Both the position numbers and the translations under genes were made by a program. From Pseudaminobacter sp040045035 (GTDB lineage: Bacteria; Pseudomonadota; Alphaproteobacteria; Rhizobiales; Rhizobiaceae), in NCBI RefSeq assembly GCF_040045035.1, contig NZ_JBDZDS010000004.1, positions 186,001-250,000 on the forward strand: a stretch of 64,000 bases of DNA, in the 5' to 3' direction. Below are positions 1 through 8,378 of this stretch, in pieces. How positions within the stretch are numbered: position 1 is the stretch's first letter; every line of letters starts with the position of its first letter. The notes beneath the pieces are model-generated. The model was not told where the DNA came from. It did no database searches and worked only from the letters and a program-made list of their open reading frames with translations.

Positions 1-1474
1 TGAGGTTGGCACGAACCAGGCGCTCAGCCGACAGGGTGGCGGCATACAGGACAGAGCCGCTTTCGCCCACCGTCGTGGTGTCTTCGATCGTGGTGGTTCC
101 CGCGAGGTTGACGACAGTGCCGCGTTCCGGCGACCAGGCGAATGCCGCGGCAATGCTGGGCGTGGACACCGGCGAGAGACGGCTGTCGTCGAAGCTTTCG
201 CGCAGCCAGCCGGCGGAGAACTCACCCGACAGCTTCTCGCCCAGGTCGATCGCCACGCCGGCGCGGCTGCCGAACAGATTGGAGGATCGCTCATAGCCGC
301 TTTGGTCGACCTTGTTCGTGTAGAAGCGCCGCCCGACCTCCACTTCGACGAATGGCGTCAGCGCCGGGGAAATCTCGTAGCCGCCGCGCAAGGCCAGCGC
401 GGCAAGCGTCGAGTCGCGGTCCTTCTGCGAAAGCGTGTCGCCGGTAGACAGGTCCGCGTCGTTGAACATGTCGCGCTCGACCCTGCCGGCTATGCCGAAG
501 CGGGCCTTGCCGACGCCCTTTTCAACGCCGAGGCTGCCTGTCACCGTCTGCTGGATCGGCTGGTAGGCGGTCCCATTGACAACGACCGCCGACGATGCCG
601 TTTCGGGGCCGCGCAGATAGCCGATCGCTCCGTGACCGGAGAAGTCGTTGCCGAGGTCGACATCCAGCCGGCCGTCGATGCCGATCTGGCTGTCCTTCAC
701 CACCTCTCCCGACAGGGTGCGCCGCAGGTTGCCATACATGTTGATGGCTGCGGAGTTGCTTCTCCAGTCCGATACCGCGTTGAAGCGCACCGCCGTCTCC
801 GACAGCACCGCGCTCGAGCCGCCATGGCTGAGGCTGGCGTTGCTCGTGGCGGTCAGGCCTTGCTCGAGCGACGAGCGCAGCACGAAGGAGCCGATGCGGA
901 TTCCGACCGGCTCGAACGGGTGGTCCTCGTCTGTCCGCCGCAGCCCGTCTATCGCCCGCACGCGCTGGGCGCGCTGGTCGATCTCCGGGTTCTCCTGCGT
1001 GTCGACAGTTGCCGCGCGCAGCGCCGGGCCGTTGACGTCTTCATCATCCACCTCGGTCGTCAGATCCGCTCTCGGCGGCTGCGGGAGGTTCTCCGCAGCC
1101 GCACGCTGGGCCTGAAGCCGTTGCCGGGCCGTCAGGGGACGGTATGTGCCGGCCGGTAGCGCCTCATCGGCGAAGGGATCGTCCGCATTGGCCGGCAGGG
1201 AAAACAGATCGGCGTCCGCCGCGTCCGGGATGGCGCCGGTGCTCATCGGATCGTATTGCGCGGATGTATCCTGGCTAGCCTGGTCTTGCGACTGGCCGTT
1301 GCCGTTCAGCAATGTGCGGTTCACATCCGCTTCCGAAACGGCGCCGCGCAAGCCCACGGTCTGAGCTCCGGCTTGAAAGGCGCAAAGCACGGCCCCCGCG
1401 CTTGCCGCGCAGAGCGCGGCGCGCAGCGCCCATGGACCTGGGCGTCGTATCTGTTCAGGGCCGGCCCGAGACAT
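1..1474 (-). CDS. Outer membrane beta-barrel protein, BBP2_2 type (3' end outside window)
   Basis: About 491 codons read leftward from an ATG at 1474 and run off the window edge, so the C-terminus is missing. The N-terminus has a long signal-like segment: basic residues (EQIRRPG), an Ala/Cys-rich hydrophobic stretch, then AQT. A low-complexity Asp/Ala/Pro region of about 120 residues follows. The rest has the alternating polar/hydrophobic pattern of a barrel (for example VEVEVGRRFYTN and IGIDGRLDVDLGND). This matches my memory of the outer-membrane barrel proteins that sit next to kpsF in Mesorhizobium-type genomes. It probably lies in the outer membrane; no function is known to me. It is divergent from the isomerase gene at 1632, with about 157 bases between them. 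Confidence 0.75.
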   Translation of the reverse strand, partial: MSRAGPEQIRRPGPWALRAALCAASAGAVLCAFQAGAQTVGLRGAVSEADVNRTLLNGNGQSQDQASQDTSAQYDPMSTGAIPDAADADLFSLPANADDPFADEALPAGTYRPLTARQRLQAQRAAAENLPQPPRADLTTEVDDEDVNGPALRAATVDTQENPEIDQRAQRVRAIDGLRRTDEDHPFEPVGIRIGSFVLRSSLEQGLTATSNASLSHGGSSAVLSETAVRFNAVSDWRSNSAAINMYGNLRRTLSGEVVKDSQIGIDGRLDVDLGNDFSGHGAIGYLRGPETASSAVVVNGTAYQPIQQTVTGSLGVEKGVGKARFGIAGRVERDMFNDADLSTGDTLSQKDRDSTLAALALRGGYEISPALTPFVEVEVGRRFYTNKVDQSGYERSSNLFGSRAGVAIDLGEKLSGEFSAGWLRESFDDSRLSPVSTPSIAAAFAWSPERGTVVNLAGTTTIEDTTTVGESGSVLYAATLSAERLVRANL

Positions 1475-1631
1475 TATCACCTGGCAATATTTCGCGGCGC
1501 GGTCGCGCCAGACTTACCGAACCGTAAACGCGCCTGGTTAACGGAGGGTTGAGGCAGGTTGTGGCCGAAGCCCAGGTGCCTGTATCGATAATGTTGGACA
1601 GCCGCCCGCCGACACGCTAATCGCATCGTTC

Positions 1632-2630
1632 ATGCACGCAGGATCCTTGAAGAAACGGCCGGACAGGCAGGCCTCCATCGCCTCGGCGATGCGAACAGTG
1701 GGCACCGAGCGCGTCGGCCTCGACGCGCTGACCGAAGCGCTGGACAATGGGCTTGCGGAGCCCTTTGCAGATGCGGTGGACATTCTGGCCGGCATCGGCG
1801 GCCGCGTGATCGTCACCGGCGTCGGCAAGAGCGGCCATATCGGCTCCAAGATCGCCGCCACGCTAGCCTCGACGGGCACGCCCGCTTTTTTCGTCCACCC
1901 CTCGGAAGCCAACCACGGCGACCTCGGCATGATCGCCCGTGACGACGCGATCGTCGCCATGTCGTGGTCGGGCGAAACAGCCGAGCTCAAGGGCATTGTC
2001 GCCTATGCGCGCCGCTTCGCCATCCCGCTGATCGCGGTGACTTCAGGCGAGACCTCGGCGCTGGCCCGCGAGGCGAATGTGGTGCTGAAGCTACCCAAGG
2101 CGCAGGAAGCCTGCCCGCACGGGCTGGCGCCCACCACTTCGACGCTGCTGCAACTGGTGATCGGCGATGCGCTGGCCGTCGCGTTGCTCGAGGCGCGCGG
2201 CTTCACGGCCGACCATTTCCGCACCTTCCATCCGGGCGGCCAGCTCGGCGCCAATCTCACTCACGTCGCCGACATCATGCATCGCGGCGACAAGATCCCG
2301 CTCGTGCCACTCGGCACCCGCATGCCGGAAGCGATCACCGAATTGTCGCGCAAGCGTTTCGGCTGCGTCTGCGTTGTAGACGACGAAGGCCGGCTTGCCG
2401 GCATCGTTACCGACGGCGATCTTGCGCGTAACCTGGGCCGCAACCTCGGCGAACTGGCGGTCGAAGACATCATGACGCGGCAGCCCAAGACCATCGGGCC
2501 GCGGATGCTGGCGAGCGCGGCGATCGGTGTGCTCAACGACCACAACATCAGTGCGCTGATCGTGGCCGAGGACGACCGCCCGATCGGCGTCGTCCATTTC
2601 CACGACCTTTTGCGCATCGGCGTCGCCTGA
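1632..2630 (+). CDS. kpsF: KpsF/GutQ family D-arabinose-5-phosphate isomerase
   Basis: This enzyme interconverts ribulose 5-phosphate and arabinose 5-phosphate, the first step toward Kdo for lipopolysaccharide or capsule. The protein has 332 residues, normal for the family. An N-terminal SIS sugar-isomerase domain covers roughly residues 45-185, with GVGKSGHIGSK and the SEANHGDLGM segment. Two C-terminal CBS domains cover about 210-325 (DIMHRGDKIPLV; DIMTRQPKTIGP). The start at 1632 gives an N-terminus slightly longer than I expect; the ATG at 1689 (MRTVGTERVGLDAL) is a good alternative because family similarity begins there. It probably acts in the cytoplasm. Confidence 0.93.
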   Translation: MHAGSLKKRPDRQASIASAMRTVGTERVGLDALTEALDNGLAEPFADAVDILAGIGGRVIVTGVGKSGHIGSKIAATLASTGTPAFFVHPSEANHGDLGMIARDDAIVAMSWSGETAELKGIVAYARRFAIPLIAVTSGETSALAREANVVLKLPKAQEACPHGLAPTTSTLLQLVIGDALAVALLEARGFTADHFRTFHPGGQLGANLTHVADIMHRGDKIPLVPLGTRMPEAITELSRKRFGCVCVVDDEGRLAGIVTDGDLARNLGRNLGELAVEDIMTRQPKTIGPRMLASAAIGVLNDHNISALIVAEDDRPIGVVHFHDLLRIGVA

Positions 2631-2808
2631 GAGGCGAACGCGTAGCGTTGGATTGGTGCGTTCCGTCGCGCTGATGCAGCCGAGAATATCGCCGATGGTG
2701 TTGCAAACGGCGTCAGCAGTGCGCGCGAGGTTCCGCGTTGCAATCCACTCACCCTGCGATAGACTGGTTGCAATATGCAATTGGTAGTGCGTCTGTGTGA
2801 GAGGACCG

Positions 2809-3366
2809 ATGGCCAAGATCGTCTATTCTATGCTGACGTCTCTGGACGGCTACATCGCCGGGCCGGATGGAGGCATTGCCCTGCCGGTGCCTGAAGAAGA
2901 GCTGCACCGGCATTTCAACGAGATGATGAGACAGACCTCGACCGCGCTCTGCGGACGCCGGATGTACGAGGTGATGCGCTTCTGGGACAGCCCGGACCGA
3001 GAGACCGGCGCGGAGGAGGTCGAGCTGGATTTTGCCCATGCCTGGCGAGCGACTCCGAAGATCGTGTTTTCGACGACGCTTCAGGACGTCGGACCTAATG
3101 CCAGGCTGGCGAGCGGCGATGTCGAGGACGTGGTAAGGTCTCTCAAGTCGGAGGCGGATGGCCAGATCAGTGTTGCAGGCGCCGATCTTGCTGCACATCT
3201 CGCGCGAGCAGGTCTCATCGACGAGTATTGGCTCTACGTGCACCCTGTCGTGCTGGGCGGCGGCAAGCCGTACTTCCGGTCTGGCCTGTCGCTGACGCTG
3301 AAGCCGCTTGGAACGGAAAGCCTTACGCAGGGTGTGACCCTGCTGCGCTACGCACCCGCCGGTTGA
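2809..3366 (+). CDS. Dihydrofolate reductase family protein (RibD C-terminal-like)
   Basis: The product has 185 residues from the ATG at 2809 (MAKIVYSMLTSLDGYIAG), preceded by a GAGAGG ribosome-binding site; an upstream GTG at 2797 in the same frame is less likely. It has the RibD_C/DHFR-like Rossmann pattern: N-terminal SLDGYIAGPDG, a central CGRRMYEVM segment, and the C-terminal LIDEYWLYVHPVVLGGGKPYF motif typical of the family. Members bind NADPH and reduce pterin- or pyrimidine-like substrates, but most stand-alone ones have no defined substrate. The gene is alone between kpsF and the convergent omp10-like gene. Confidence 0.85.
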   Translation: MAKIVYSMLTSLDGYIAGPDGGIALPVPEEELHRHFNEMMRQTSTALCGRRMYEVMRFWDSPDRETGAEEVELDFAHAWRATPKIVFSTTLQDVGPNARLASGDVEDVVRSLKSEADGQISVAGADLAAHLARAGLIDEYWLYVHPVVLGGGKPYFRSGLSLTLKPLGTESLTQGVTLLRYAPAG

Positions 3367-3541
3367 GTCTCGACCCGACGTCGTTATTTTATAGTGCTCT
3401 AGCTGCTGACGGGGGAAGCTGACGCAGTGCGTTAGCGGCCGGCGCAATTTCCCGCAGGGTAGGGGAAACGGGACACATGGTCATACGCTAAACCTCCCCG
3501 AAGCCGGGGAGGCGAAAGCGGACTGCGCGAAGGCGGCCGGC

Positions 3542-3931
3542 TTAGCCGGTCACCAGCCGGCGCGTCAGCACGAACTGCTGGCCAGCCGAGCTGGTGCAAT
3601 TCAACTGGTTGGGCGTCACCAGGGCGCAGTTGACGTTGGTCGACGTCTGGCGGATCAGCGACCGCACCGTGATCTCCACCGTGCGGGCATCGGCCATGCG
3701 GTAGCTGCCGTCGGCCAGCTTGTTGCCGGTGTCGAGCGCATTGGTCTGGAAGGCGCCGCCCGAGAAACTCGAGACGGCAACGCCGTCGGTGCTCAGCCAC
3801 TCACCCTCGACGCCCCTCGGGGCAAGGGCGATCGGTCCGCCGACAACGGGTCCCGAACCCACGCATCCGGCCAGGCTGGCCGCTGCCGCCGCAATCGCCG
3901 CTACCGAAATCAGTTTGCGCGCAATCGTCAT
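3542..3931 (-). CDS. omp10: Omp10-like outer membrane lipoprotein
   Basis: This is a 129-residue lipoprotein. The signal peptide MTIARKLISVAAIAAAAASL ends in the lipobox LAGC, so Cys22 should be lipidated. The mature part is short and matches Brucella Omp10 in its core: a GIEG/VEGEW strand, a DTGNKLADGSYRM turn, NVNCALVTPNQLNCTSS and FVLTRR near the C-terminus. The fold resembles small beta-barrel protease-inhibitor (Inh-like) lipoproteins. In Brucella, Omp10 is a surface-exposed minor lipoprotein; its molecular role is not settled. The gene is monocistronic and transcribed toward the reductase gene. Confidence 0.85.
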   Translation of the reverse strand: MTIARKLISVAAIAAAAASLAGCVGSGPVVGGPIALAPRGVEGEWLSTDGVAVSSFSGGAFQTNALDTGNKLADGSYRMADARTVEITVRSLIRQTSTNVNCALVTPNQLNCTSSAGQQFVLTRRLVTG

Positions 3932-4030
3932 GGTTAAAAAATCCTCTCCTCAGTCCGCATCGAAAAAGCAATCGCGCCATTTTCGGGCGATTGCAAGCTA
4001 TTGCCAGGATGGTCGTTCGGCGTAGGCGGC

Positions 4031-5476
4031 CTAACGGACCAGTATGTTACGGAACTGCCACGGGTCCTGCGTGTCGATGTCTTCAGCAAACAGGCCCGGA
4101 CGACCTTCCAGCGGGGTCCAGTCGGTGTAGAACCCGTTCACGGGTCCCAAATAAGGTGACTGCACCTCCAGGCATCGGCGGTAGTCCATGGCGTCGGTGT
4201 CGACGATGCCGGCTTGCGGGTTTTCGAGCGCCCAGACCATGCCGGCCAAAACGGCGGAGGTTACCTGCAGGCCCGTGGCATTCTGGTAGGGGGCGAGCTT
4301 GCGCGCCTCTTCCAACGAAAGCTGCGAGCCATACCAATAGGCGTTCTTGGCGTGGCCGTAGAGCAGCACGCCGAGCTCGTCCTTGCCGTCCACCAGTTCG
4401 TCCTCGTCGAGCACGTGCTGGACGGGCTGCGCCCTGCCGGCCGCGCCGAACATCTCGTACATGGAAAGCACGGCGTCGTTGCACGGATGGTAGGCGTAGT
4501 GGCAGGTCGGTCGGTGGGTAACGTTGCCGTCCTCGTCATGAGCGGTGAAGAAATCGGCGATCGAGATCGACTCGTTGTGCGTGACCAGGAAGCCGTATTG
4601 CGCGCCCGGAGTCGGGCACCAGCTGCGCACGCGTGTGTTGGCGCCGGGCTGCTCCAGATAGATGCCCGCCCCGCAGCCGGTCTGGTGCCCCCTGGCGTTT
4701 TCGGGCAGCCATTTCTCATGCGTGCCCCAGCCGAGCTCGGCAGGCTGCAGTCCCTCCGAAATGAAACCTTCCACCGACCAGGTGTTCCAGAAGACGTTGA
4801 GCGGCTTCGGGTTCTTGGTGAGCTGCGTGTCGCGCTCGGCGATGTGAATTCCCGTCACGCCAGCCTTTTCCATCAGCCTGGCCCAACCCTCGCGGTCGCC
4901 GGCCGCCGGTTCGGTGAATTCGAGGCCGAGATCCTTGGCCAGGTTCACCAGCGCCCGCTTGACGAACCACGACACCATGCCCGGGTTGGCGCCGCAGCAG
5001 GAAATGGCGGTGGTGCCGCCCGGCTGGTCACGGATTTCCTGGCGGATGGTTTCGCGCAGCGCATAGTTGGTGCGCGAGGCGTTGTCGGCGGTGGTGTCGA
5101 AATAGAAGCCGAGCCAGGGCTCCACGACTGTGTCGATGTAGAGCACGCCGAGCTCGCGGCACAGCCGCATCAGCTCCAGCGAAGAGGTGTCGACCGAGAG
5201 GTTGACGCAAAAGCCCTGGCCGCCGCCCTTGGTGAGCAGCGGCGTCAGCAGCTCGCGGTAGTTTTCCTTGGTCACCGCCTCCTGGAGGAAGGTGATGCCG
5301 CGCTCGTCGAGAATGTGGCGGTTGTCGTCGCGTGGGTCGATGACGGTCATGCGCGACTTGTCGAACTTGAAATGGCGCTCGATGAGAGGAAGTGTCCCCC
5401 GGCCGATCGAACCAAAGCCAATCATTACCACCGGGCCGCTGATCTCACCGTAAACGGGCCATTTTTCATTCGCCAT
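4031..5476 (-). CDS. hss: Homospermidine synthase
   Basis: This NAD-dependent enzyme makes sym-homospermidine from putrescine (or putrescine plus spermidine), the main polyamine in many rhizobia. The 481-residue length is standard. The N-terminus carries a Rossmann dinucleotide-binding loop (VVMIGFGSIGRGTLPL), followed by saccharopine-dehydrogenase-like sequence. CCGANPGMVSWFVK and QTGCGAGIYLEQPG are conserved in the family. The ATG at 5476 has a good AGGAG site about 10 bases upstream. It is a cytoplasmic enzyme. The next gene upstream on the same strand is the N-demethylase-like gene, 110 bases away. Confidence 0.95.
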   Translation of the reverse strand: MANEKWPVYGEISGPVVMIGFGSIGRGTLPLIERHFKFDKSRMTVIDPRDDNRHILDERGITFLQEAVTKENYRELLTPLLTKGGGQGFCVNLSVDTSSLELMRLCRELGVLYIDTVVEPWLGFYFDTTADNASRTNYALRETIRQEIRDQPGGTTAISCCGANPGMVSWFVKRALVNLAKDLGLEFTEPAAGDREGWARLMEKAGVTGIHIAERDTQLTKNPKPLNVFWNTWSVEGFISEGLQPAELGWGTHEKWLPENARGHQTGCGAGIYLEQPGANTRVRSWCPTPGAQYGFLVTHNESISIADFFTAHDEDGNVTHRPTCHYAYHPCNDAVLSMYEMFGAAGRAQPVQHVLDEDELVDGKDELGVLLYGHAKNAYWYGSQLSLEEARKLAPYQNATGLQVTSAVLAGMVWALENPQAGIVDTDAMDYRRCLEVQSPYLGPVNGFYTDWTPLEGRPGLFAEDIDTQDPWQFRNILVR

Positions 5477-5586
5477 TCTTTATCCACTCCTGAGGGGTCA
5501 CGCAGCCTCGGGTCTCTGCCTGCGCAGGCCGCCAGATTGCCAGATCACAGAATGGCGTCACAATAAAGAGGAAATCGGCGGTCGCC

Positions 5587-6513
5587 TCAGGCCTCCGCCG
5601 CCATTTTTTCGAGCACCGCAACCAGCCGGTCACGGTCGGCGGTAAGCCCCTTGTAGTCGAGCTGGGCCTCGTCGAGCACGGCGAGCTGGTCCGCGAAGGA
5701 CGATGCCAGGCTCGCCCTTTCAGGATGCCTGGCCAGAACCGCGAGCGGGTCGAGATAGATGCGGATCGTGAACAGGATGTCGCGCGAGCCTGGAAGCTTG
5801 CGCAGCGTCTGCCGTTCGATGCGGATGAAGGCCTGCGCGGCAATCTCGTCAGTGCTGAATTTCGACGGGCGGTTGGTGGCGCGGTCGATGCGTTGCTGCT
5901 GCGAGAAGGGCATGTAGAGGTCATTGCCGGCCTGCAGCGACCAGTTGAACCGCTGCACGGGCTGCTCGACGGTGAGGTTGTCGAAGATGCGCTGGATGAT
6001 GTCGGCCGTGCGCGTGCCGCGACCGAAGGTCGGCACCGGCTCGTGGATGTCCTGCAGGTCAAGGCCGAATTTTTCGCCGAGCGACCAGGAAGAGGGGAAG
6101 CATAGCGACCCGGCGGCAAGACGCCAGCCGTCGTCACCCCGGCGCATCAGGATCAGGTCTTCCGGCACCAGCATCGAGGCGGCGCGTAGCGGCTGCTCGG
6201 CCGCCTCGCCGATGTCGACGCGGCGGCCATCCATCACCACGATCTCATGGCCGTCTCGCCGGTAGGTCTCGGGATGGTGCTGGAGCAGGTAAGACACCAG
6301 CATGTCCAGCACCTCGCGCTGGGCTGCGCGCGTGTCGGCTTCCTCGACGAAGACCTTGTCTGCAAGCGAGGCGTAGAGCCGGTCCTTTTCCGCCAGATAG
6401 GACGGCAGGTCGCTGTCAACCTCGATCCAGTCCGTCGGGTCCAGCGTCTTCAGCGCGATGGTGAAGGGCTTCGTCGAGCCGTCATAAGGCGTATGTATGG
6501 GCATTTCGTTCAA
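5587..6513 (-). CDS. Heme-dependent oxidative N-demethylase-like protein (DUF3445)
   Basis: The product has 308 residues, the usual size for DUF3445 proteins. Recognisable family segments are PFTIALKTLDPTDWIEVD at the N-terminus, LCFPSSWSLGEKFGLDLQDIHEPVP in the middle, and RFNWSLQAGNDLYMP followed by an RIERQTLRKLPGS block. The characterised relative is the alpha subunit of a heme-dependent dimethylamine monooxygenase-type enzyme, but many members stand alone without the partner subunits, as here. Oxidative N-demethylation is therefore a family-level inference only. It lies on the same strand as hss downstream and pabC/pabB upstream. Confidence 0.8.
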   Translation of the reverse strand: MNEMPIHTPYDGSTKPFTIALKTLDPTDWIEVDSDLPSYLAEKDRLYASLADKVFVEEADTRAAQREVLDMLVSYLLQHHPETYRRDGHEIVVMDGRRVDIGEAAEQPLRAASMLVPEDLILMRRGDDGWRLAAGSLCFPSSWSLGEKFGLDLQDIHEPVPTFGRGTRTADIIQRIFDNLTVEQPVQRFNWSLQAGNDLYMPFSQQQRIDRATNRPSKFSTDEIAAQAFIRIERQTLRKLPGSRDILFTIRIYLDPLAVLARHPERASLASSFADQLAVLDEAQLDYKGLTADRDRLVAVLEKMAAEA

Positions 6514-6585
6514 GGCTGCTTCGTCCCCCTTTTGGTTTTGCGGCGAGATAAGCAGCCTCTGGAGGCCGGTGCAAGCCGGGGACGA

Positions 6586-7245
6586 CTAGGCCAGCCGCGC
6601 GGAAATCAGTCCGCGCAGCGAGTTGCCGACATAGAGCGCGCGAGCACTCCTCAAGTCGTCGACGGTCAGCGGCGCTTCCACGGCCTTGCCCGTGTCCAGC
6701 AGTTCGCCGCGCAGCACGCCGGCAAGCAGACCGTCGCCGAGCGGCGGGGTCCTGAGCGGGCCGTTGCCCAAGTCGGCGAAGACGGTGGTGATGGTTCCCT
6801 CGCAGACATTGCCGGCCCGATTCAGCAGGATGACTTCGTCGGCCGCCTCGCGCGAAAATTCCGCCCGTGCCGCGTCGTAGGCCGCACGTAGCGTCGTCTT
6901 GTGGCGCAGCAGCGGGTCGGCGGCATCGAGCCGGGTCGCGGCAATCGCCAAGGTCCAGACCGCGTCGGCGGGCAGGGGCGCGAATGGCTGGATGGTCACG
7001 TTCGGCTGTCCGCCGGCGTCCAGCGTCAGCCTGACGCGAAGCGGCGCGTCGCCGCCCACGCTACGGGTCAGGGCCTGCACCACGGCGGGTCTTTCGAAGG
7101 CGAAGCCAAGCTCGCCTGCTGACGCTTCCAGCCGGGCAAGATGGCGCTCGAAACGCAAGAAGCCCCTTTCGGGCTCCCAGCGCAGCGTCTCGATCAGCTC
7201 GAAGCCGGCGGGGCTCCCGTCGCGAAGCGGGCCTTCAGCAGACAT
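6586..7245 (-). CDS. Class IV aminotransferase / aminodeoxychorismate lyase-like protein
   Basis: The 219-residue PLP-fold protein is short for PabC but has the class IV signature: FELIETLRWEPERGFLRFERHLARL at the N-terminus, a KTTLRAAYDAAR Lys region, and DEVILLNRAGNVCEGTITTVF near the C-terminus. It should release p-aminobenzoate from aminodeoxychorismate for folate synthesis. Its start (ATG at 7245) lies inside the end of pabB, a 52-base overlap that implies translational coupling. In many bacteria these two domains are fused in one protein, which supports the functional link. Confidence 0.83.
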   Translation of the reverse strand: MSAEGPLRDGSPAGFELIETLRWEPERGFLRFERHLARLEASAGELGFAFERPAVVQALTRSVGGDAPLRVRLTLDAGGQPNVTIQPFAPLPADAVWTLAIAATRLDAADPLLRHKTTLRAAYDAARAEFSREAADEVILLNRAGNVCEGTITTVFADLGNGPLRTPPLGDGLLAGVLRGELLDTGKAVEAPLTVDDLRSARALYVGNSLRGLISARLA

Positions 7246-8345
7246 TCGTCATATTCCTCCCGTGCCGTGGAATCGAACACCACGCCGCCGCCGACATTGT
7301 AAATCGCCTCGCCCTCGGGGAAGAGCGAAATGGTGCGGATGGCAACCGAGAAGCGCATCGTGCCGCCGGGTGCGATCCAGCCGATGGCGCCGCAATAGGC
7401 GTCGCGCGGCGTGCCTTCCAGTTCGCGCAGGATCTCCATGGCCCGGATTTTTGGCGCGCCGGTGATCGAACCGCAGGGGAACAGGGCCGCGAAGATGCGC
7501 GAGATGGGCAGGTCGGGCAGCAGCTTCGCCCGCACGTGGCTCACCATCTGGTGCACGGTCGGGTAGCTCTCGATGCGGAACAGTTCCGGCACGTCGAGCG
7601 AACCTACGTCGCTGACCAGCGAGATGTCGTTGCGCAGCAGGTCGACGATCATGCGATTTTCTGCCTGGTTCTTCGGATCGTTGCGCAGGAAATCGCGCTG
7701 CGCGTCGTCCTCGGCCTGGGTCTTGCCGCGCGGGGCGGTGCCCTTCATCGGATGCGTCTCGATCCAACCTTGCTCATCCACCTGGAAGAACAGTTCTGGC
7801 GAGCGCGACAGCACGATCGGTCCGTTGTCCAGCGAAACCAGCGCGCCGTATTTCACCGGCTGGCGCTCGGTCAGGGCATCGAAGGCGGCGAGCGGGTCGC
7901 CCGACCACTGCGCATGGATCGGGAAGGTCAGGTTGCCCTGGTAGCAGTCGCCCTGGCGCAGGTGCTGGTGCAGGCGGGCAAACCGGCTTTCATAGTCGGC
8001 GAAGGACCAGGTGGCCCTTGCGTCGAAGATCGGGCCGTTAGTGGCCGACTTGCGGAACGAGGGCAGGGAGGTGTCGGAAGGGCCGTCGAAGACGCCAAGG
8101 CAGATCAGCGGTGCGCGGCGCCCCTTCGGCAGGATCGGCCGCAGCTTGGGCTCGAGCAGATAGCCGGCCTCGTAGGAAAAATAGCCAGCGAGCCATTTTC
8201 CCGCGTCATGCGCGGCCTGAATTGCATCCAGCGCCGGAAAGAAATTCTCCGGCGTATCGGCGATGATGATCTCGCGCGGGCGATCGAACAGGAGTTCGTG
8301 GCCGGCGGGATCGTCCCGGAAGAGAACGAACGGTGAGGCTGGCAT
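7194..8345 (-). CDS. pabB: Aminodeoxychorismate synthase component I
   Basis: PabB converts chorismate plus ammonia (from a PabA glutaminase) to aminodeoxychorismate. The product has 383 residues from the ATG at 8345 (MPASPFVLFRDD); an in-frame TTG at 8360 is rejected because the ATG has a purine-rich site and better similarity. The chorismate-binding domain fills the C-terminal two thirds: ETHPMKGTAPRGKT, QAENRMIVDLLRNDISLV, and the SITGAPKIRAMEIL and YCGAIGWIAPGGTMRFSVAIRT motifs. No pabA gene is seen nearby, so the glutaminase must come from elsewhere. Confidence 0.93.
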   Translation of the reverse strand: MPASPFVLFRDDPAGHELLFDRPREIIIADTPENFFPALDAIQAAHDAGKWLAGYFSYEAGYLLEPKLRPILPKGRRAPLICLGVFDGPSDTSLPSFRKSATNGPIFDARATWSFADYESRFARLHQHLRQGDCYQGNLTFPIHAQWSGDPLAAFDALTERQPVKYGALVSLDNGPIVLSRSPELFFQVDEQGWIETHPMKGTAPRGKTQAEDDAQRDFLRNDPKNQAENRMIVDLLRNDISLVSDVGSLDVPELFRIESYPTVHQMVSHVRAKLLPDLPISRIFAALFPCGSITGAPKIRAMEILRELEGTPRDAYCGAIGWIAPGGTMRFSVAIRTISLFPEGEAIYNVGGGVVFDSTAREEYDECLLKARFATGAPPASS

Positions 8346-8378
8346 TCTTCTAACCTGCAAGGACGGGTCGGGCCCGCC